Below the pieces are notes generated by a model that did no database searches, was not told the DNA's origin, and saw nothing but the letters and a program-made list of their open reading frames with translations. The translations under genes were made by a program, and so were the position numbers. From Clostridia bacterium (GTDB taxonomy: Bacteria > Bacillota > Clostridia > RGIG6154), in the NCBI GenBank assembly GCA_017626145.1, contig JAGAJK010000024.1, forward strand, positions 33,501-97,500: a stretch of DNA of 64,000 nt, in the 5' to 3' direction. Each line of letters begins with the position of its first letter. Within the stretch, counting starts at the first letter, position 1. This document shows, in pieces, positions 43,647 through 52,852 of the stretch.

Positions 43647-44621
43647 TTATTTTCTGTCCTTTGGCTTTACCCAGTTTTCCTTATTTATCTGCCTTGCACG
43701 GGCAACTGCAAAGCCGTTTTCGGGAACGGCATCGGTAATTGTCGAGCCTGCGGCTATAAAAGAATTGTCCCCTACCGTAACAGGTGCTACAAGATTTGTA
43801 TTACAGCCTACGAAGGCATTATCACCTATGGTTGTTCTGAACTTACCCGCTCCGTTATAGTTAACCGTAACCGTTCCGCAACCGAAGTTGACATTTTCTC
43901 CCACATCGCTGTCACCTACGTAGGTTAAATGAGAAATTTTAGTTCCGTTTCCTACCAAAGAGTTCTTCAGCTCCACAAAATCTCCCACCTTGACACCTTT
44001 ACCCACTCTGCAGTGAGGTCTTATATACGCAAAGGGACCGACGGTAGTATCATCCTCCACACAGCTTTCAAGTATAACCGAATTCTGAATCCTTACATTA
44101 CTTCCTATTTCTGAATCAACAATTGTTGATGAGGAATAAATGACTGTATTTTCGCCGATTACCGTGCTTCCCTCAATATAAACATCGGGATAAATAACAC
44201 AGTCTGTACCTATTTTTGCAAAGGGTGAAATATAGGTGTTTTCAGGAGAAATAATATTAACACCGCTTAGCATAACTCTTTTGTTTACAGCACTTTGTAT
44301 AATCCCTGAAAGAACATAAAAATCCTCACGGGTACGGCATATTAATTCATCACCGAACAAAACAGCTGAGTTTACGGGTATATAGCAGGCGTTTTCGGGT
44401 GCCTCCTTTACATCATTTAAAAAGATTACGTCTGTTCTGTCCTTTAAGTACTCGTAAAGAGCCCGGTCTCCCGACACATAAATTTCATTTTCCTCTTCTT
44501 TAAGCTTTAAAATCATATGCTCAATTAAAGGCACGGAGCATATTTTGTGAAGTGCCATATTTATTTTTGAATTAAAACTGCTTTGATCAATATTTGTATC
44601 TATTACTACCATTTTTTTCAT
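43647..44621 (-). CDS. GlmU with degenerate uridylyltransferase domain (acetyltransferase half intact)
   Basis: 324 residues, against about 455 for normal GlmU. From about residue 125 the left-handed beta-helix acetyltransferase is complete: IRPHCRVGKGVKVGDFVELKN, GTKISHLTYVGDS (catalytic His), NYNGAGKFRTTIG, NTNLVAPVTVG. The N-terminal part is shortened. It retains ALHKICSVPLIEHMI, which aligns with KVLHKICGKPM in GlmU, but the preceding loop that should read LAAGKGTRM is replaced by DTNIDQSSFN. It should therefore make GlcNAc-1-P but not UDP-GlcNAc. It sits where glmU usually lies, near pth-mfd. The ribosome site is weak; ATG at 44612 is an alternative start. Confidence 0.85.
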   Translation of the reverse strand: MKKMVVIDTNIDQSSFNSKINMALHKICSVPLIEHMILKLKEEENEIYVSGDRALYEYLKDRTDVIFLNDVKEAPENACYIPVNSAVLFGDELICRTREDFYVLSGIIQSAVNKRVMLSGVNIISPENTYISPFAKIGTDCVIYPDVYIEGSTVIGENTVIYSSSTIVDSEIGSNVRIQNSVILESCVEDDTTVGPFAYIRPHCRVGKGVKVGDFVELKNSLVGNGTKISHLTYVGDSDVGENVNFGCGTVTVNYNGAGKFRTTIGDNAFVGCNTNLVAPVTVGDNSFIAAGSTITDAVPENGFAVARARQINKENWVKPKDRK

Positions 44622-44640
44622 ACCATTTTACCATCTTTCT

Positions 44641-46161
44641 CTATTTTTCACTCTTTCGCAGACGAAGTGCCTGCATTATATGATCTTTTGTTATATTCTC
44701 ACAGCCCGAAAGGTCGGCAATGGTTCTTGCCACCTTTAAGATTCTGCTGTAGCCTCTTGCACTCATTCCAAGCTTTTCGAAGGCAAGCTTGAAAATTGCC
44801 TTTCCCTCATTGTCAAGAGCACAGTATTTTTCCAGCATCTGCTCTGTCATATTTGCATTGCAGTAAACATCTGTTCCCTTAAATCTTTCAAGCTGAATTC
44901 TTCTTGCACGGTTAACTCTTTCTCTTACCGACTTTGAGCTTTCAGCTTTTGTTTTGGTGCTGAGAGAATCAAAGGCGACGGGCTCAACATCTATCTGTAT
45001 ATCTATTCTGTCGAGCACCGGTCCGCTTATTTTATTTTTATATCGTTCAATTGCCGCCTGAGAACAGGTGCACTCGTGAACAGGGTCGTTTAAAAATCCG
45101 CAGGGACAAGGGTTGGTTGCCGCAACAAGCATAAAGTTTGACGGATATGTAACGGTTGCTCTTGACCTTGAAACTGTTATAGACCCGTTTTCCATAGGCT
45201 GACGCAGAATTTCCACCGCATCACGCCTGAACTCAGGAAACTCGTCTAAAAACAAAACACCGTTATGTGCCAGACTTATCTCTCCCGGCTTGGGAACACT
45301 TCCGCCACCTGCAAGACCTGCAGATGATACCGTGTGATGGGGATTTCTGAAGGGTCTTGTTTTCAGAAGTGCCGTATTTTCGGGAAGAGTTCCTGCAACA
45401 GAATGTACCTTTGTTATCTCAATCGCTTCTTCAAATGTCAGATCAGGCATAATTGACGGAATTCGTTTGGCAAGCATTGTCTTGCCTGCCCCCGGACTGC
45501 CCGTCATTATAACGTTGTGGCCGCCTGCGGCAGCTACCTCAAGAGCCCATTTACTTGCCGTCTGCCCCTTTACATCAGCAAAATCAAGGGTATACTCGTC
45601 ACCTCTGAAGCAAAGCTCATTCTGATCACTTTTGTATATATCTATAACTCCGACGCCTGTAATATGCTCCAAAACAGCAGTAAGGCTTTTGCAGGGGTAC
45701 ACATCAAGCCCCTCAACAACTGCCGCCTCCTGCTTGTTGGCATCGGGAACAAAAAGTCTTTTTATGCCGTTTTCCTTAGCACATATTGCCGCAGGCAAAA
45801 CGCCGTGAACGGGACGTATCTCTCCCTTCAGCGAAAGCTCACCTAAGAACATTGCGTCGCTTAAATCCGTGCTTTTAATCTTACCGCTGCAAAAAGCCGC
45901 CGCTATAGCAAGAGGAAGGTCATAAAAAGAACCTTCTTTTTTCATATCTGCAGGTGCAAGGTTTGCTACATAGCATTTGGTCGGCAACTCAATATATGCA
46001 TTCTTAAGAGCCGCCTTAACTCTTTCACGGCTTTCCTTTACCGCAGTATCACCAAGACCTACTATCTGAAAATCGGGAACACCTTCCACGAAATCCATTT
46101 CAACCTTAACCATCTGTGCTCCTATTCCTATAACTGCACAGGAATTAAGCTCTGCTACCAT
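44641..46161 (-). CDS. YifB/ComM-family Mg-chelatase-like AAA+ ATPase
   Basis: 506 residues. The N-terminal ChlI/Lon-like S5 domain (VPDFQIVGLGDTAVKESRERV) is followed by an AAA+ domain with Walker A GSPGAGKTMLAKRIP, Walker B GVLFLDEFPEF, and an inserted cysteine cluster CPCG…ECTCSQ. A C-terminal helical domain ends SARGYSRILKVARTIADL. ComM in other bacteria is a helicase that promotes branch migration of incoming DNA during transformation; no other competence genes are visible here. The start is ATG at 46161 with GGAG 6 nt upstream. Confidence 0.9.
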   Translation of the reverse strand: MVAELNSCAVIGIGAQMVKVEMDFVEGVPDFQIVGLGDTAVKESRERVKAALKNAYIELPTKCYVANLAPADMKKEGSFYDLPLAIAAAFCSGKIKSTDLSDAMFLGELSLKGEIRPVHGVLPAAICAKENGIKRLFVPDANKQEAAVVEGLDVYPCKSLTAVLEHITGVGVIDIYKSDQNELCFRGDEYTLDFADVKGQTASKWALEVAAAGGHNVIMTGSPGAGKTMLAKRIPSIMPDLTFEEAIEITKVHSVAGTLPENTALLKTRPFRNPHHTVSSAGLAGGGSVPKPGEISLAHNGVLFLDEFPEFRRDAVEILRQPMENGSITVSRSRATVTYPSNFMLVAATNPCPCGFLNDPVHECTCSQAAIERYKNKISGPVLDRIDIQIDVEPVAFDSLSTKTKAESSKSVRERVNRARRIQLERFKGTDVYCNANMTEQMLEKYCALDNEGKAIFKLAFEKLGMSARGYSRILKVARTIADLSGCENITKDHIMQALRLRKSEK

Positions 46162-46241
46162 ATTAATCTCCGTTCCGCCGCCATACGTCGGCATAAGTGT
46201 TAATTAATTTTCTCTTATCCGTAGGCATCGAATGATAAGAG

Positions 46242-46358
46242 ATTAATGTGCCCATGTGCGTTTCTGAACGAATGTGAAGAAAATTTCGCACGGGCTGTTT
46301 AAATCCGCCGGCAGGCTTAACGGGAAATGAAATTTCACGTTATCCGCCTGACATTAAT
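46242..46358. repeat. Three-way-junction-like structure between wcaJ-like gene and yifB
   Basis: ATTAATGT (46242-46249) and ACATTAAT (46351-46358) close a domain holding two hairpins: GCCCATGTGCG (46250-46260) with CGCACGGGC (46287-46295), and CAGGC-TTAACG-GGAAAT (46312-46328) with ATTTCACGTTATCCGCCTG (46332-46350). A third hairpin, CTCTTATC/GATAAGAG, lies next to it (46212-46241). The closing arm includes the stop codon of the glycosylphosphotransferase gene. No T-run is present. The rest of the 192-nt gap before yifB holds nothing else that I recognise. Confidence 0.55.
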
Positions 46359-47691
46359 ATGCATTTTTATTGCCACCGAAAAATGTTTTAAAAAGTATCT
46401 TAAAATCAAGTACCGGAGACCAGTTTTCTATATAGTATAAATCCTTTTTGATTCTTTCCTCAATAGAGGTATCACCTCTTAACCCGTTTACCTGTGCCCA
46501 GCCTGTCATACCCGGACGCACACGGTGCTTTAGCATATATTTAGGTATCTCATCTCTGAACTTTTCCACAAAATGCACCTGTTCGGGACGGGGCCCGATG
46601 AGACTCATATCTCCCTTTAACACATTAAAAAGCTGAGGGAGCTCGTCAAGGTTGGATTTTCTTAAGAATTTTCCGATTTTTGTTACACGTACATCTCCTT
46701 TGACAGTCCAGCCCTTGTTATCCGTTTCACTTTTCATTGTACGGAACTTGTAAATGGTAAAAGCTTCTCCGTTAAACCCTACTCTTTCCTGACAAAACAA
46801 TATGCCTCCCTTTGAAGAAAGCTTCACCATAATGGCAATTGCAAGTAATACAGGTGACAGAATTATTATACCCATCAGAGATAATAAAAAGTCAAAAAGT
46901 CGTTTAATAAAACTGTAAAACATATTATCAAGAGGTATATAGCGGGTATTTATCAGAATAATATCGTCAATGCTGTCCGTTTTGGGTCTTGACGGTGCGT
47001 ACTGAATATATGAAGGAATAATGGATGCTTTTACTCCGCAGTATTCGCAGATATTTATAATCCTTGGAATGTACTGAGACTTTGCATCCTCAAGAGAAAT
47101 TATAACCTCATCAACAGGATTATCCTTTAAAAGCTTTTCAAGTCCATCATAGCTTTCTAATACCTCGAAAATCTCATAGCCCATATCACGGTGAACCTTA
47201 ACTGAATTTATAAAATCCTGTGTTTTGGGCCCGTCACCTACTACAACGAGGTGTTTTACATTGTACCCAAGACGCCTCAGGGCTCTTAACGCACCCTTTA
47301 CAAGTACACGCTGGATAGCTGTAAAAATAAACATAAACACAACAAAAATCAGGGTAAATACACGGGAATAGTCGCTTTTCTTCAGAAAGAAGAGCATAAC
47401 GAGCATAATCGCAAGAACTATAGCCGAATTTTTAAAGCATCCGAAAATTTCCCTGCTTATTCCGCCAAGACGTCGTGATTCGTACATAGCCGAAAAATAC
47501 TGAAGCAGAGCAAAGCAAACAAGCCCTGTATAAAGAAGGACTGCATATTCCTCAAAAGGAAGATGGGGCTCTTTAGGGAAAATATCCCAGACGAATTTAA
47601 TATACCATGCAAAGACAAAAGAAAGTCCGACGCACAGCATATCAAAAAAGAATCTTAAAAGTGAAAGCACTCTTGCGTTTTCTCTAAGCAT
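46354..47691 (-). CDS. Undecaprenyl-phosphate sugar phosphotransferase (WcaJ/WbaP type)
   Basis: 445-residue initiating enzyme of exopolysaccharide synthesis that loads a sugar-1-phosphate onto undecaprenyl phosphate at the membrane. Four to five N-terminal TM helices and a Rossmann-like CoA-binding domain (HLVVVGDGPKTQDFI) precede the catalytic domain: KRLFDFLLSLMGIIILSPVL re-entrant helix, CQERVGFNG, YKFRTMK, KSNLDELPQLFNVLKGDMSL, GPRPE and RPGMTGWAQVNG. It lies 12 nt after the GT2 gene. The sugar is unknown. Confidence 0.93.
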   Translation of the reverse strand: MLRENARVLSLLRFFFDMLCVGLSFVFAWYIKFVWDIFPKEPHLPFEEYAVLLYTGLVCFALLQYFSAMYESRRLGGISREIFGCFKNSAIVLAIMLVMLFFLKKSDYSRVFTLIFVVFMFIFTAIQRVLVKGALRALRRLGYNVKHLVVVGDGPKTQDFINSVKVHRDMGYEIFEVLESYDGLEKLLKDNPVDEVIISLEDAKSQYIPRIINICEYCGVKASIIPSYIQYAPSRPKTDSIDDIILINTRYIPLDNMFYSFIKRLFDFLLSLMGIIILSPVLLAIAIMVKLSSKGGILFCQERVGFNGEAFTIYKFRTMKSETDNKGWTVKGDVRVTKIGKFLRKSNLDELPQLFNVLKGDMSLIGPRPEQVHFVEKFRDEIPKYMLKHRVRPGMTGWAQVNGLRGDTSIEERIKKDLYYIENWSPVLDFKILFKTFFGGNKNAY

Positions 47692-47703
47692 TTTTTCCCC
47701 TTT

Positions 47704-48513
47704 CTAAAGTCCGAGATATCTTGCAATCCTTATTCCCGTTTTCACGAAAATATCTCCCAGACAGTTTTTCTTATGTTTATCGTAATAAATTTCCATACTG
47801 TCATAAAAAGCTTTTCCTGCTCTTTTGTTTTTATGACTGCTGGCTCTTTTTTTGTGGATTATTTCAGCCTTTCCGAAATAGTAAACCTTGTAACCGAGAT
47901 TTAAAACAGAACGGCAAAGCTCCACATCCTCACCGTACATAAAATAATCCTCGCAGAATTTTCCTGCTTTAAGAAAAACACTTCTCGGCATCATCATAAA
48001 AGCACCTACAACACATTCAACCTCACCGACGTAATCGTCGGCAAGGTCAAGTCTGCGGTATCCCGAAAAATATTTAATTTTTCCGTTTAATTTCAAATAG
48101 TGTCCTACTGCGTTACGTACGGTAGGCAGACTTCTTTTGCAAGCCATATCCAATCCGCCGCTTTCTAAATTAACACGGCATCCTACTATGCCCGAATCCT
48201 TATGCTCCTTTAAGAATTCAAGAGTATCGGACAAAGCGTTTTCGAGCACAACCGTATCAGGATTCAAAAATAACAGTACATCACCCGATGCTTCTTCCAC
48301 ACCCTTGTTGTTAGCCTTTGAAAAGCCGTCATTGGTTGACGAAAAAATCACCTTAAGGTCTGAATTTTCAAGAAGCTTTTTTTCTTCCACCCTTGAATCG
48401 TTATCCACTACAATTATTTCATAATCGCAGCAGGGCGGATATTTTTTTATGGACTCAGCACAATCAAGCACGAGTTGTGATGTGTTGAAATTTACTATAA
48501 TTATTGAAAGCAT
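47704..48513 (-). CDS. Family 2 glycosyltransferase (WbbL/rhamnosyltransferase-like)
   Basis: 269-residue GT-A enzyme: IIIVNFNTSQLVLDC at the start, VVDNDS, the DXD-like NPDTVVL, and GAFMMMPRSVFLKAGKFCED with YGEDVELC as the putative base region. These features fit rhamnosyltransferase-type GT2s acting on undecaprenyl-linked sugars. It shares one base with the preceding ligase gene and is followed by the priming transferase, so it belongs to the same exopolysaccharide operon. The donor sugar is not determinable. Confidence 0.88.
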   Translation of the reverse strand: MLSIIIVNFNTSQLVLDCAESIKKYPPCCDYEIIVVDNDSRVEEKKLLENSDLKVIFSSTNDGFSKANNKGVEEASGDVLLFLNPDTVVLENALSDTLEFLKEHKDSGIVGCRVNLESGGLDMACKRSLPTVRNAVGHYLKLNGKIKYFSGYRRLDLADDYVGEVECVVGAFMMMPRSVFLKAGKFCEDYFMYGEDVELCRSVLNLGYKVYYFGKAEIIHKKRASSHKNKRAGKAFYDSMEIYYDKHKKNCLGDIFVKTGIRIARYLGL

Positions 48514-50621
48514 TATTCTTTATCGGTTCCTCTTAAGGTATTGTTGTAAACAACTTCAAACATATCAAAGTAACCCTTTGTTGCATCAGGAAGCTCTACA
48601 TTGTTTTCCTCCGCAAGCGGCTTTAAGGTCATAGCCTCCTTTGCAATCTCACCTGCTACATTCATAATGCCGTCATAACGGTAATAATTCATAACCTCGT
48701 AAGCATTCTTAATATACACAAGATAGTTATTAAGGTTCTTCGGGAAGAGGTTAACCTGATTTTTAAGACAGGTAACGGCGTAGCGTAATGTGCCGCCGCT
48801 TCTTGAATACATCTCAATTCCGTTGCCCTGAACTGCAAAGCTGTAAGGTGCCATTTTTTCCGCCTTTTCAAATTCAAGCACCGCAAGCTCACGGTGTTCC
48901 TTGTTCTCGTTATGAGCAAACATTCTCGTTTTAGCCTTGGCAGAAAGTGCAACCGCATCGTAAGGCTTAAATTTTACCGCCTTTCCGTACTCTTCAAACG
49001 CCGCAGTATATTTCTCAGGCTTTATATCAAAGCCCTCAAGCTCATCGCCATAAAACTTATTGAAAATTTCATCAGCTCTTGCTTCTGCCGAAGTGCCGAG
49101 ATAATCCGTTACCGAGAAAACAATCATAACTGCACAAAGTGCAACCCATACATACTTTGAAGCCTTAAAATCTGATTTTCCTGCAAGAGCACTTATTGCT
49201 GCAAGGACTGCCCACAAAACAGCAGTTACACCGAAAATTGAAAGGTCAAAGTCGATAAGACTGTGAAGAAGAAGTGCTCCGCACACCGAAAACAGCGACG
49301 CCAAAAGTCCGCCCGATACGGCTTTATTCTTCTTAAGCTTTATTGCACCGATAATCAAAAATACTGCAATCCATATAAATGCGATTACACCTATTATACC
49401 TGTATCGGTAAGTATCTGCATAGGGTAGCTGTGAATCTGCGATGAGCTGTAATCGTAGGACTGATACATTCCGTACATATCGGACCAGGCTCCTCCGCCA
49501 AGACCGAAAAATATATTTTTTACACTCATCCTTAAAGCATCACCGTAGAAAACAAATCTTTCGGTAACTGTCTGCGTTCCGAAATTAAGCCCCTCAAGAC
49601 GTGTCACAAGACTCTGGGGAAGCATAAATGAAAATGCCGACGGAAACAGAACGATTACAAGCACAAGGGCAATAACAACCACGCCTGCCGCCACAACCGA
49701 ACGGTTAAAATATTTATGGTTCTTTATCTGATTTACAACCACATCCAGCATAACTCCGAGAATTACAGCTATAACAAAGCCTATAACAAGCCATACGCCG
49801 CCCATAGTCTTTGATGCAGAATCAACAGCCTGGGTAAAGGGTGAAAGAACCGCAAAAACAGCGATTGCCGATGTTACAAGATAAGAAATCATTTTAAGTC
49901 TTGCGTCCTTATCTGCCATAATAAGATAGATAATAAACACAAAGGGTGCTATCAGCCACGCACCTCTTGAATAGGACATAATTATGCCGAACATAAGCAG
50001 ATAATATCCAAGCAGATTTACCCAATACAAGGGTTTTTTCATAGATTTTGCGTATACACCGCAAAGACCGAAAAAGCCTGCAAGTGCAAGAATACCGAAG
50101 GCGTTATGATACTGAACTGTACCGTTAAGCCATTTTTCAGCCTCGGCATCAGAATATGAACCGGGATAGTTTATAATTCCTGCCGCAGTAAGCAGAGAAA
50201 TAAGAGATGTAAGAGCAATTGCATAACATATAACTGTTACAAGTCCGTAAATCTTATCCTCTCTGTCGCTGTCGCCTTTAACTGCAACATAAATGATTAA
50301 AAGCAGTATATACGAGGCAAAGGCAAGTATTGCACTGTCCTTATTTACCGCAAATGCCGCAGTAATTCCGTAAATTGCGGTAAGAAGTATGCAACCTGCG
50401 TCAATATGAAGGTTCAAACCTGCAGTTTTCTTTTTAATTATAAACACCGCCGCAAGTACAATTGAGGCAATTATGCCGAAAATCGCTCTGTCCGCTTCAA
50501 AGTACAAGCCTCTGAAAAACATAGGCATTACTACCGCAAGACAAATAAACGGCATAGCAAGATATTCCTTTTTTTCTTTTATAAAACCTGAAATCAGGTC
50601 TATTATTTTATAAAGCAGCAA
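48513..50621 (-). CDS. O-antigen ligase/polymerase (Wzy_C) with C-terminal TPR-like region
   Basis: 702-residue membrane protein. About 12 TM helices include the Wzy_C-type periplasmic loop with FGLGGGAWSDMYGMYQSYDYSSSQIHS, whose Arg/His residues are typical of ligases. The last ~170 residues are extracytoplasmic TPR-like helices (AVALSAKAKTRMFAHNENKEH, EKAEKMAPYSFAVQGN). It probably polymerises or ligates undecaprenyl-linked glycans outside the membrane. The start is TTG at 50621, 8 nt after AGGAGG; no ATG is better placed. It lies 32 nt after the phosphoglucomutase gene. Confidence 0.85.
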   Translation of the reverse strand: MLLYKIIDLISGFIKEKKEYLAMPFICLAVVMPMFFRGLYFEADRAIFGIIASIVLAAVFIIKKKTAGLNLHIDAGCILLTAIYGITAAFAVNKDSAILAFASYILLLIIYVAVKGDSDREDKIYGLVTVICYAIALTSLISLLTAAGIINYPGSYSDAEAEKWLNGTVQYHNAFGILALAGFFGLCGVYAKSMKKPLYWVNLLGYYLLMFGIIMSYSRGAWLIAPFVFIIYLIMADKDARLKMISYLVTSAIAVFAVLSPFTQAVDSASKTMGGVWLVIGFVIAVILGVMLDVVVNQIKNHKYFNRSVVAAGVVVIALVLVIVLFPSAFSFMLPQSLVTRLEGLNFGTQTVTERFVFYGDALRMSVKNIFFGLGGGAWSDMYGMYQSYDYSSSQIHSYPMQILTDTGIIGVIAFIWIAVFLIIGAIKLKKNKAVSGGLLASLFSVCGALLLHSLIDFDLSIFGVTAVLWAVLAAISALAGKSDFKASKYVWVALCAVMIVFSVTDYLGTSAEARADEIFNKFYGDELEGFDIKPEKYTAAFEEYGKAVKFKPYDAVALSAKAKTRMFAHNENKEHRELAVLEFEKAEKMAPYSFAVQGNGIEMYSRSGGTLRYAVTCLKNQVNLFPKNLNNYLVYIKNAYEVMNYYRYDGIMNVAGEIAKEAMTLKPLAEENNVELPDATKGYFDMFEVVYNNTLRGTDKE

Positions 50622-50653
50622 CTTTTTTTCCTCCTGCCAAGCAAAACTTTTGC

Positions 50654-52381
50654 TTAAAGTAATTTGTTGATTTTATCAAGTATCTCATTATTTACGGCAC
50701 AAAGCTTTTCGTTTGCATTCTTTTCATCGTTACCCTTAACGAAGAAATAGAATTTAATCTTAGGCTCTGTTCCCGACGGACGTACTATAACCTTTGTTCC
50801 GTCAGCGGTGATGTAGGAAAGAACATTTGATTTTGGTAAATCAATTTCACTTTCAACACCGTTTTTAACGTCAACACTCTTGCTTGTCTGATAATCACAA
50901 ATTTCAACAACCTGCTGACCGCAAATTTCCTTTAAAGGATTTTCTCTTAAGTATGAACAGATTTCCTTTATCTTTTCAACACCCGAAATTCCCTCAAGAG
51001 TGATTGATTTCTGATTTTCCTTATAGTAACCGTACTTTTTGTAAATATTCTCCATACAGTCAAAAAGAGTAAGACCCTTTGTTTTGTAATATGCCGCCAT
51101 TTCAGCAATAAGCATTGTTGCAACAACCGCATCCTTATCACGGGCATATGTTCCTGCAAGATAACCGTAGCTTTCCTCAAAGCCTAAAACGTATCTGCTT
51201 TCCTCGCCCTTTGATTCAAGATTTTTGATGATTTCACCGATAAACTTGAAGCCTGTCAGAACATTTCTTATTTCAAAGCCGTAGCTTTTACAGATATCTG
51301 CGGCAAGATTTGTTGTAACGATAGTCTTTATTACAACAGGGTCCTTTGGAAGGGTGTTAATCTCGCTTCTTCTTGAAAGGATATATTCAACTAAAAGTGC
51401 ACCTACCTGATTACCTGTAAAGGGAACAAATACCCCTTCCTTGTTAAGAACCATAATACCAACTCTGTCCGAATCGGGGTCGGTACCTATAATTAAATTT
51501 GCACCCTTTTCCCTTGCCAGCTTTTCAGCATAAACAAAAACCTCAGGGTTTTCAGGGTTTGGCGATTTAACAGTTGAAAACTCAGGGTCGGGAAGCTCCT
51601 GTTCCTTTACCACGTGAACATTTTTAAATCCCATCATATCAAGAACACGTCTTACAAGCTTGTTTCCTGCTCCGTGGAGCGGAGTGTAAATAACATTAAA
51701 TGAATCCGCCGCTTCCTTAACAGCATCAACGCTGATTGCCTGAGCTGCAACATTCTTAAGATATTCCTTGTCAACCTCTTCTCCGATTACTGTTATAAGG
51801 TCACTTTCCTTAACGGTTTTTGCTCCGCCGAGAACATCAGTCTGATTGATAAACGAAAGTACCTTGTCAGCATCAACGGGTGCCATCTGTGCACCGTCCT
51901 CGCCGTAAACCTTGTAGCCGTTGTAAATTGCAGGATTGTGACTTGCTGTAATGATAATACCGGCAAAGCAGCCTAAATGACGTACTGCAAAGCTGAGCTC
52001 AGGTGTAGGACGAAGCTCGTCAAAAACATAAGCCTTAATTCCGTTTGCGGCTAAAACAGATGCCGCTTCAAAGGCAAATTTGTCCGAATAAAGTCTTGAA
52101 TCATATGCAATTGCAACACCCTTATCCATTGCCTCCTGACCTGAATTCTTTATATAAAGTGCAAGTCCCTGAGTTGCACGGCGTACAGTATAAACATTCA
52201 TTCTGTTTGTACCTGCGGCAATTATACCTCTGAGTCCCGCTGTACCGAATTCAAGGTCGCAGTAAAATCTTTCCCTGATTTCGTTTTCGTCATCTTTAAT
52301 TGCAATAAGCTCTTTTTTTGTTTCCTCATCAACAAATTCAGAATTTAACCATCTTTCATACTCATTTTTATAATTTAACAT
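50654..52381 (-). CDS. Phosphoglucomutase/phosphomannomutase
   Basis: 575-residue alpha-D-phosphohexomutase, probably interconverting glucose-1-P and glucose-6-P to supply sugar nucleotides. The phosphoserine loop is IITASHNPAIYNGYK, the metal loop is GTDPDSDRVG, the sugar-binding loop is GFEESYGYLAG, and the phosphate-binding loop is RPSGTEPKIKFYF. The length matches the Firmicute PgcA group. The start is ATG at 52381 with AGGAGG 8 nt upstream; an in-frame ATG at 52426 lies before it. It is the first gene of the exopolysaccharide/cell-wall run. Confidence 0.93.
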   Translation of the reverse strand: MLNYKNEYERWLNSEFVDEETKKELIAIKDDENEIRERFYCDLEFGTAGLRGIIAAGTNRMNVYTVRRATQGLALYIKNSGQEAMDKGVAIAYDSRLYSDKFAFEAASVLAANGIKAYVFDELRPTPELSFAVRHLGCFAGIIITASHNPAIYNGYKVYGEDGAQMAPVDADKVLSFINQTDVLGGAKTVKESDLITVIGEEVDKEYLKNVAAQAISVDAVKEAADSFNVIYTPLHGAGNKLVRRVLDMMGFKNVHVVKEQELPDPEFSTVKSPNPENPEVFVYAEKLAREKGANLIIGTDPDSDRVGIMVLNKEGVFVPFTGNQVGALLVEYILSRRSEINTLPKDPVVIKTIVTTNLAADICKSYGFEIRNVLTGFKFIGEIIKNLESKGEESRYVLGFEESYGYLAGTYARDKDAVVATMLIAEMAAYYKTKGLTLFDCMENIYKKYGYYKENQKSITLEGISGVEKIKEICSYLRENPLKEICGQQVVEICDYQTSKSVDVKNGVESEIDLPKSNVLSYITADGTKVIVRPSGTEPKIKFYFFVKGNDEKNANEKLCAVNNEILDKINKLL

Positions 52382-52431
52382 GTCATATTCCTCCTGTTGT
52401 ATGTATTTGTTAACATACCTATACATCTTAT

Positions 52432-52460
52432 ATAATATACAAAAATTGCTTCAAAGTCAA
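52432..52460 (-). promoter_or_regulatory. Promoter of the phosphoglucomutase operon
   Basis: On the minus strand TTGACT (52460-52455), 17-nt spacer, TATTAT (52437-52432). Confidence 0.7.
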
Positions 52461-52479
52461 GATTTTAAGTATAATTATC

Positions 52480-52508
52480 TTGCCGATGGGTGATAATTTT
52501 TTTATAAA
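52480..52508 (+). promoter_or_regulatory. Possible promoter of the small membrane protein gene
   Basis: TTGCCG (52480-52485), 17-nt spacer, TATAAA (52503-52508), divergent from the phosphoglucomutase promoter. The -35 is weak. Confidence 0.4.
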
Positions 52509-52539
52509 TATATTAAAGTAATGCTTTAAAAATGAGGTG

Positions 52540-52791
52540 TTGATTCTGAAACAGACAAAAACTTCTAACTGTATACTTATTTCCCAGGTGGAAAATCCTT
52601 TAATAAGTCAGATAATCGTTCTGCTTAAGGATGATGTTTTAAGTCCTCAGGATGAGGCGGTGGAAATAAGCCGTGCTATAGTAAATAACTGTATGAAACG
52701 TTATCATCATAAAAAGAAAAACCGGTTAAAAAAATCCCTTTCCTTAGCGGCAGGGCTTGTTTTAGGCATAGCCATAGGCTTTTTTATCTGA
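52540..52791 (+). CDS. Small basic protein with C-terminal membrane helix
   Basis: About 81-84 residues, unrecognised. A soluble N-terminal part (ISQVENPLISQIIVLLKDD) is followed by a strongly basic stretch (KRYHHKKKNRLKK) and one C-terminal TM helix (AAGLVLGIAIGFFI), so it is probably tail-anchored. No ATG precedes the conserved-looking part. Possible starts are GTG 52537, TTG 52540, or CTG 52546; only the CTG has normal spacing (8 nt) from GAGG. The stop TGA (52789-52791) abuts the next gene's -35 box. Codon use looks genuine, but the function is unknown. Confidence 0.6.
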   Translation: MILKQTKTSNCILISQVENPLISQIIVLLKDDVLSPQDEAVEISRAIVNNCMKRYHHKKKNRLKKSLSLAAGLVLGIAIGFFI

Positions 52792-52820
52792 TTGACATTA
52801 CACTCTTTTGATATTATAAT
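52792..52820 (+). promoter_or_regulatory. Promoter of the phosphodiesterase gene
   Basis: Consensus TTGACA (52792-52797), 17-nt spacer, TATAAT (52815-52820), directly after the small-protein stop codon. Confidence 0.85.
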
Positions 52821-52852
52821 ATATTTAAAACAATACAGAAAGAGTGACGTTT

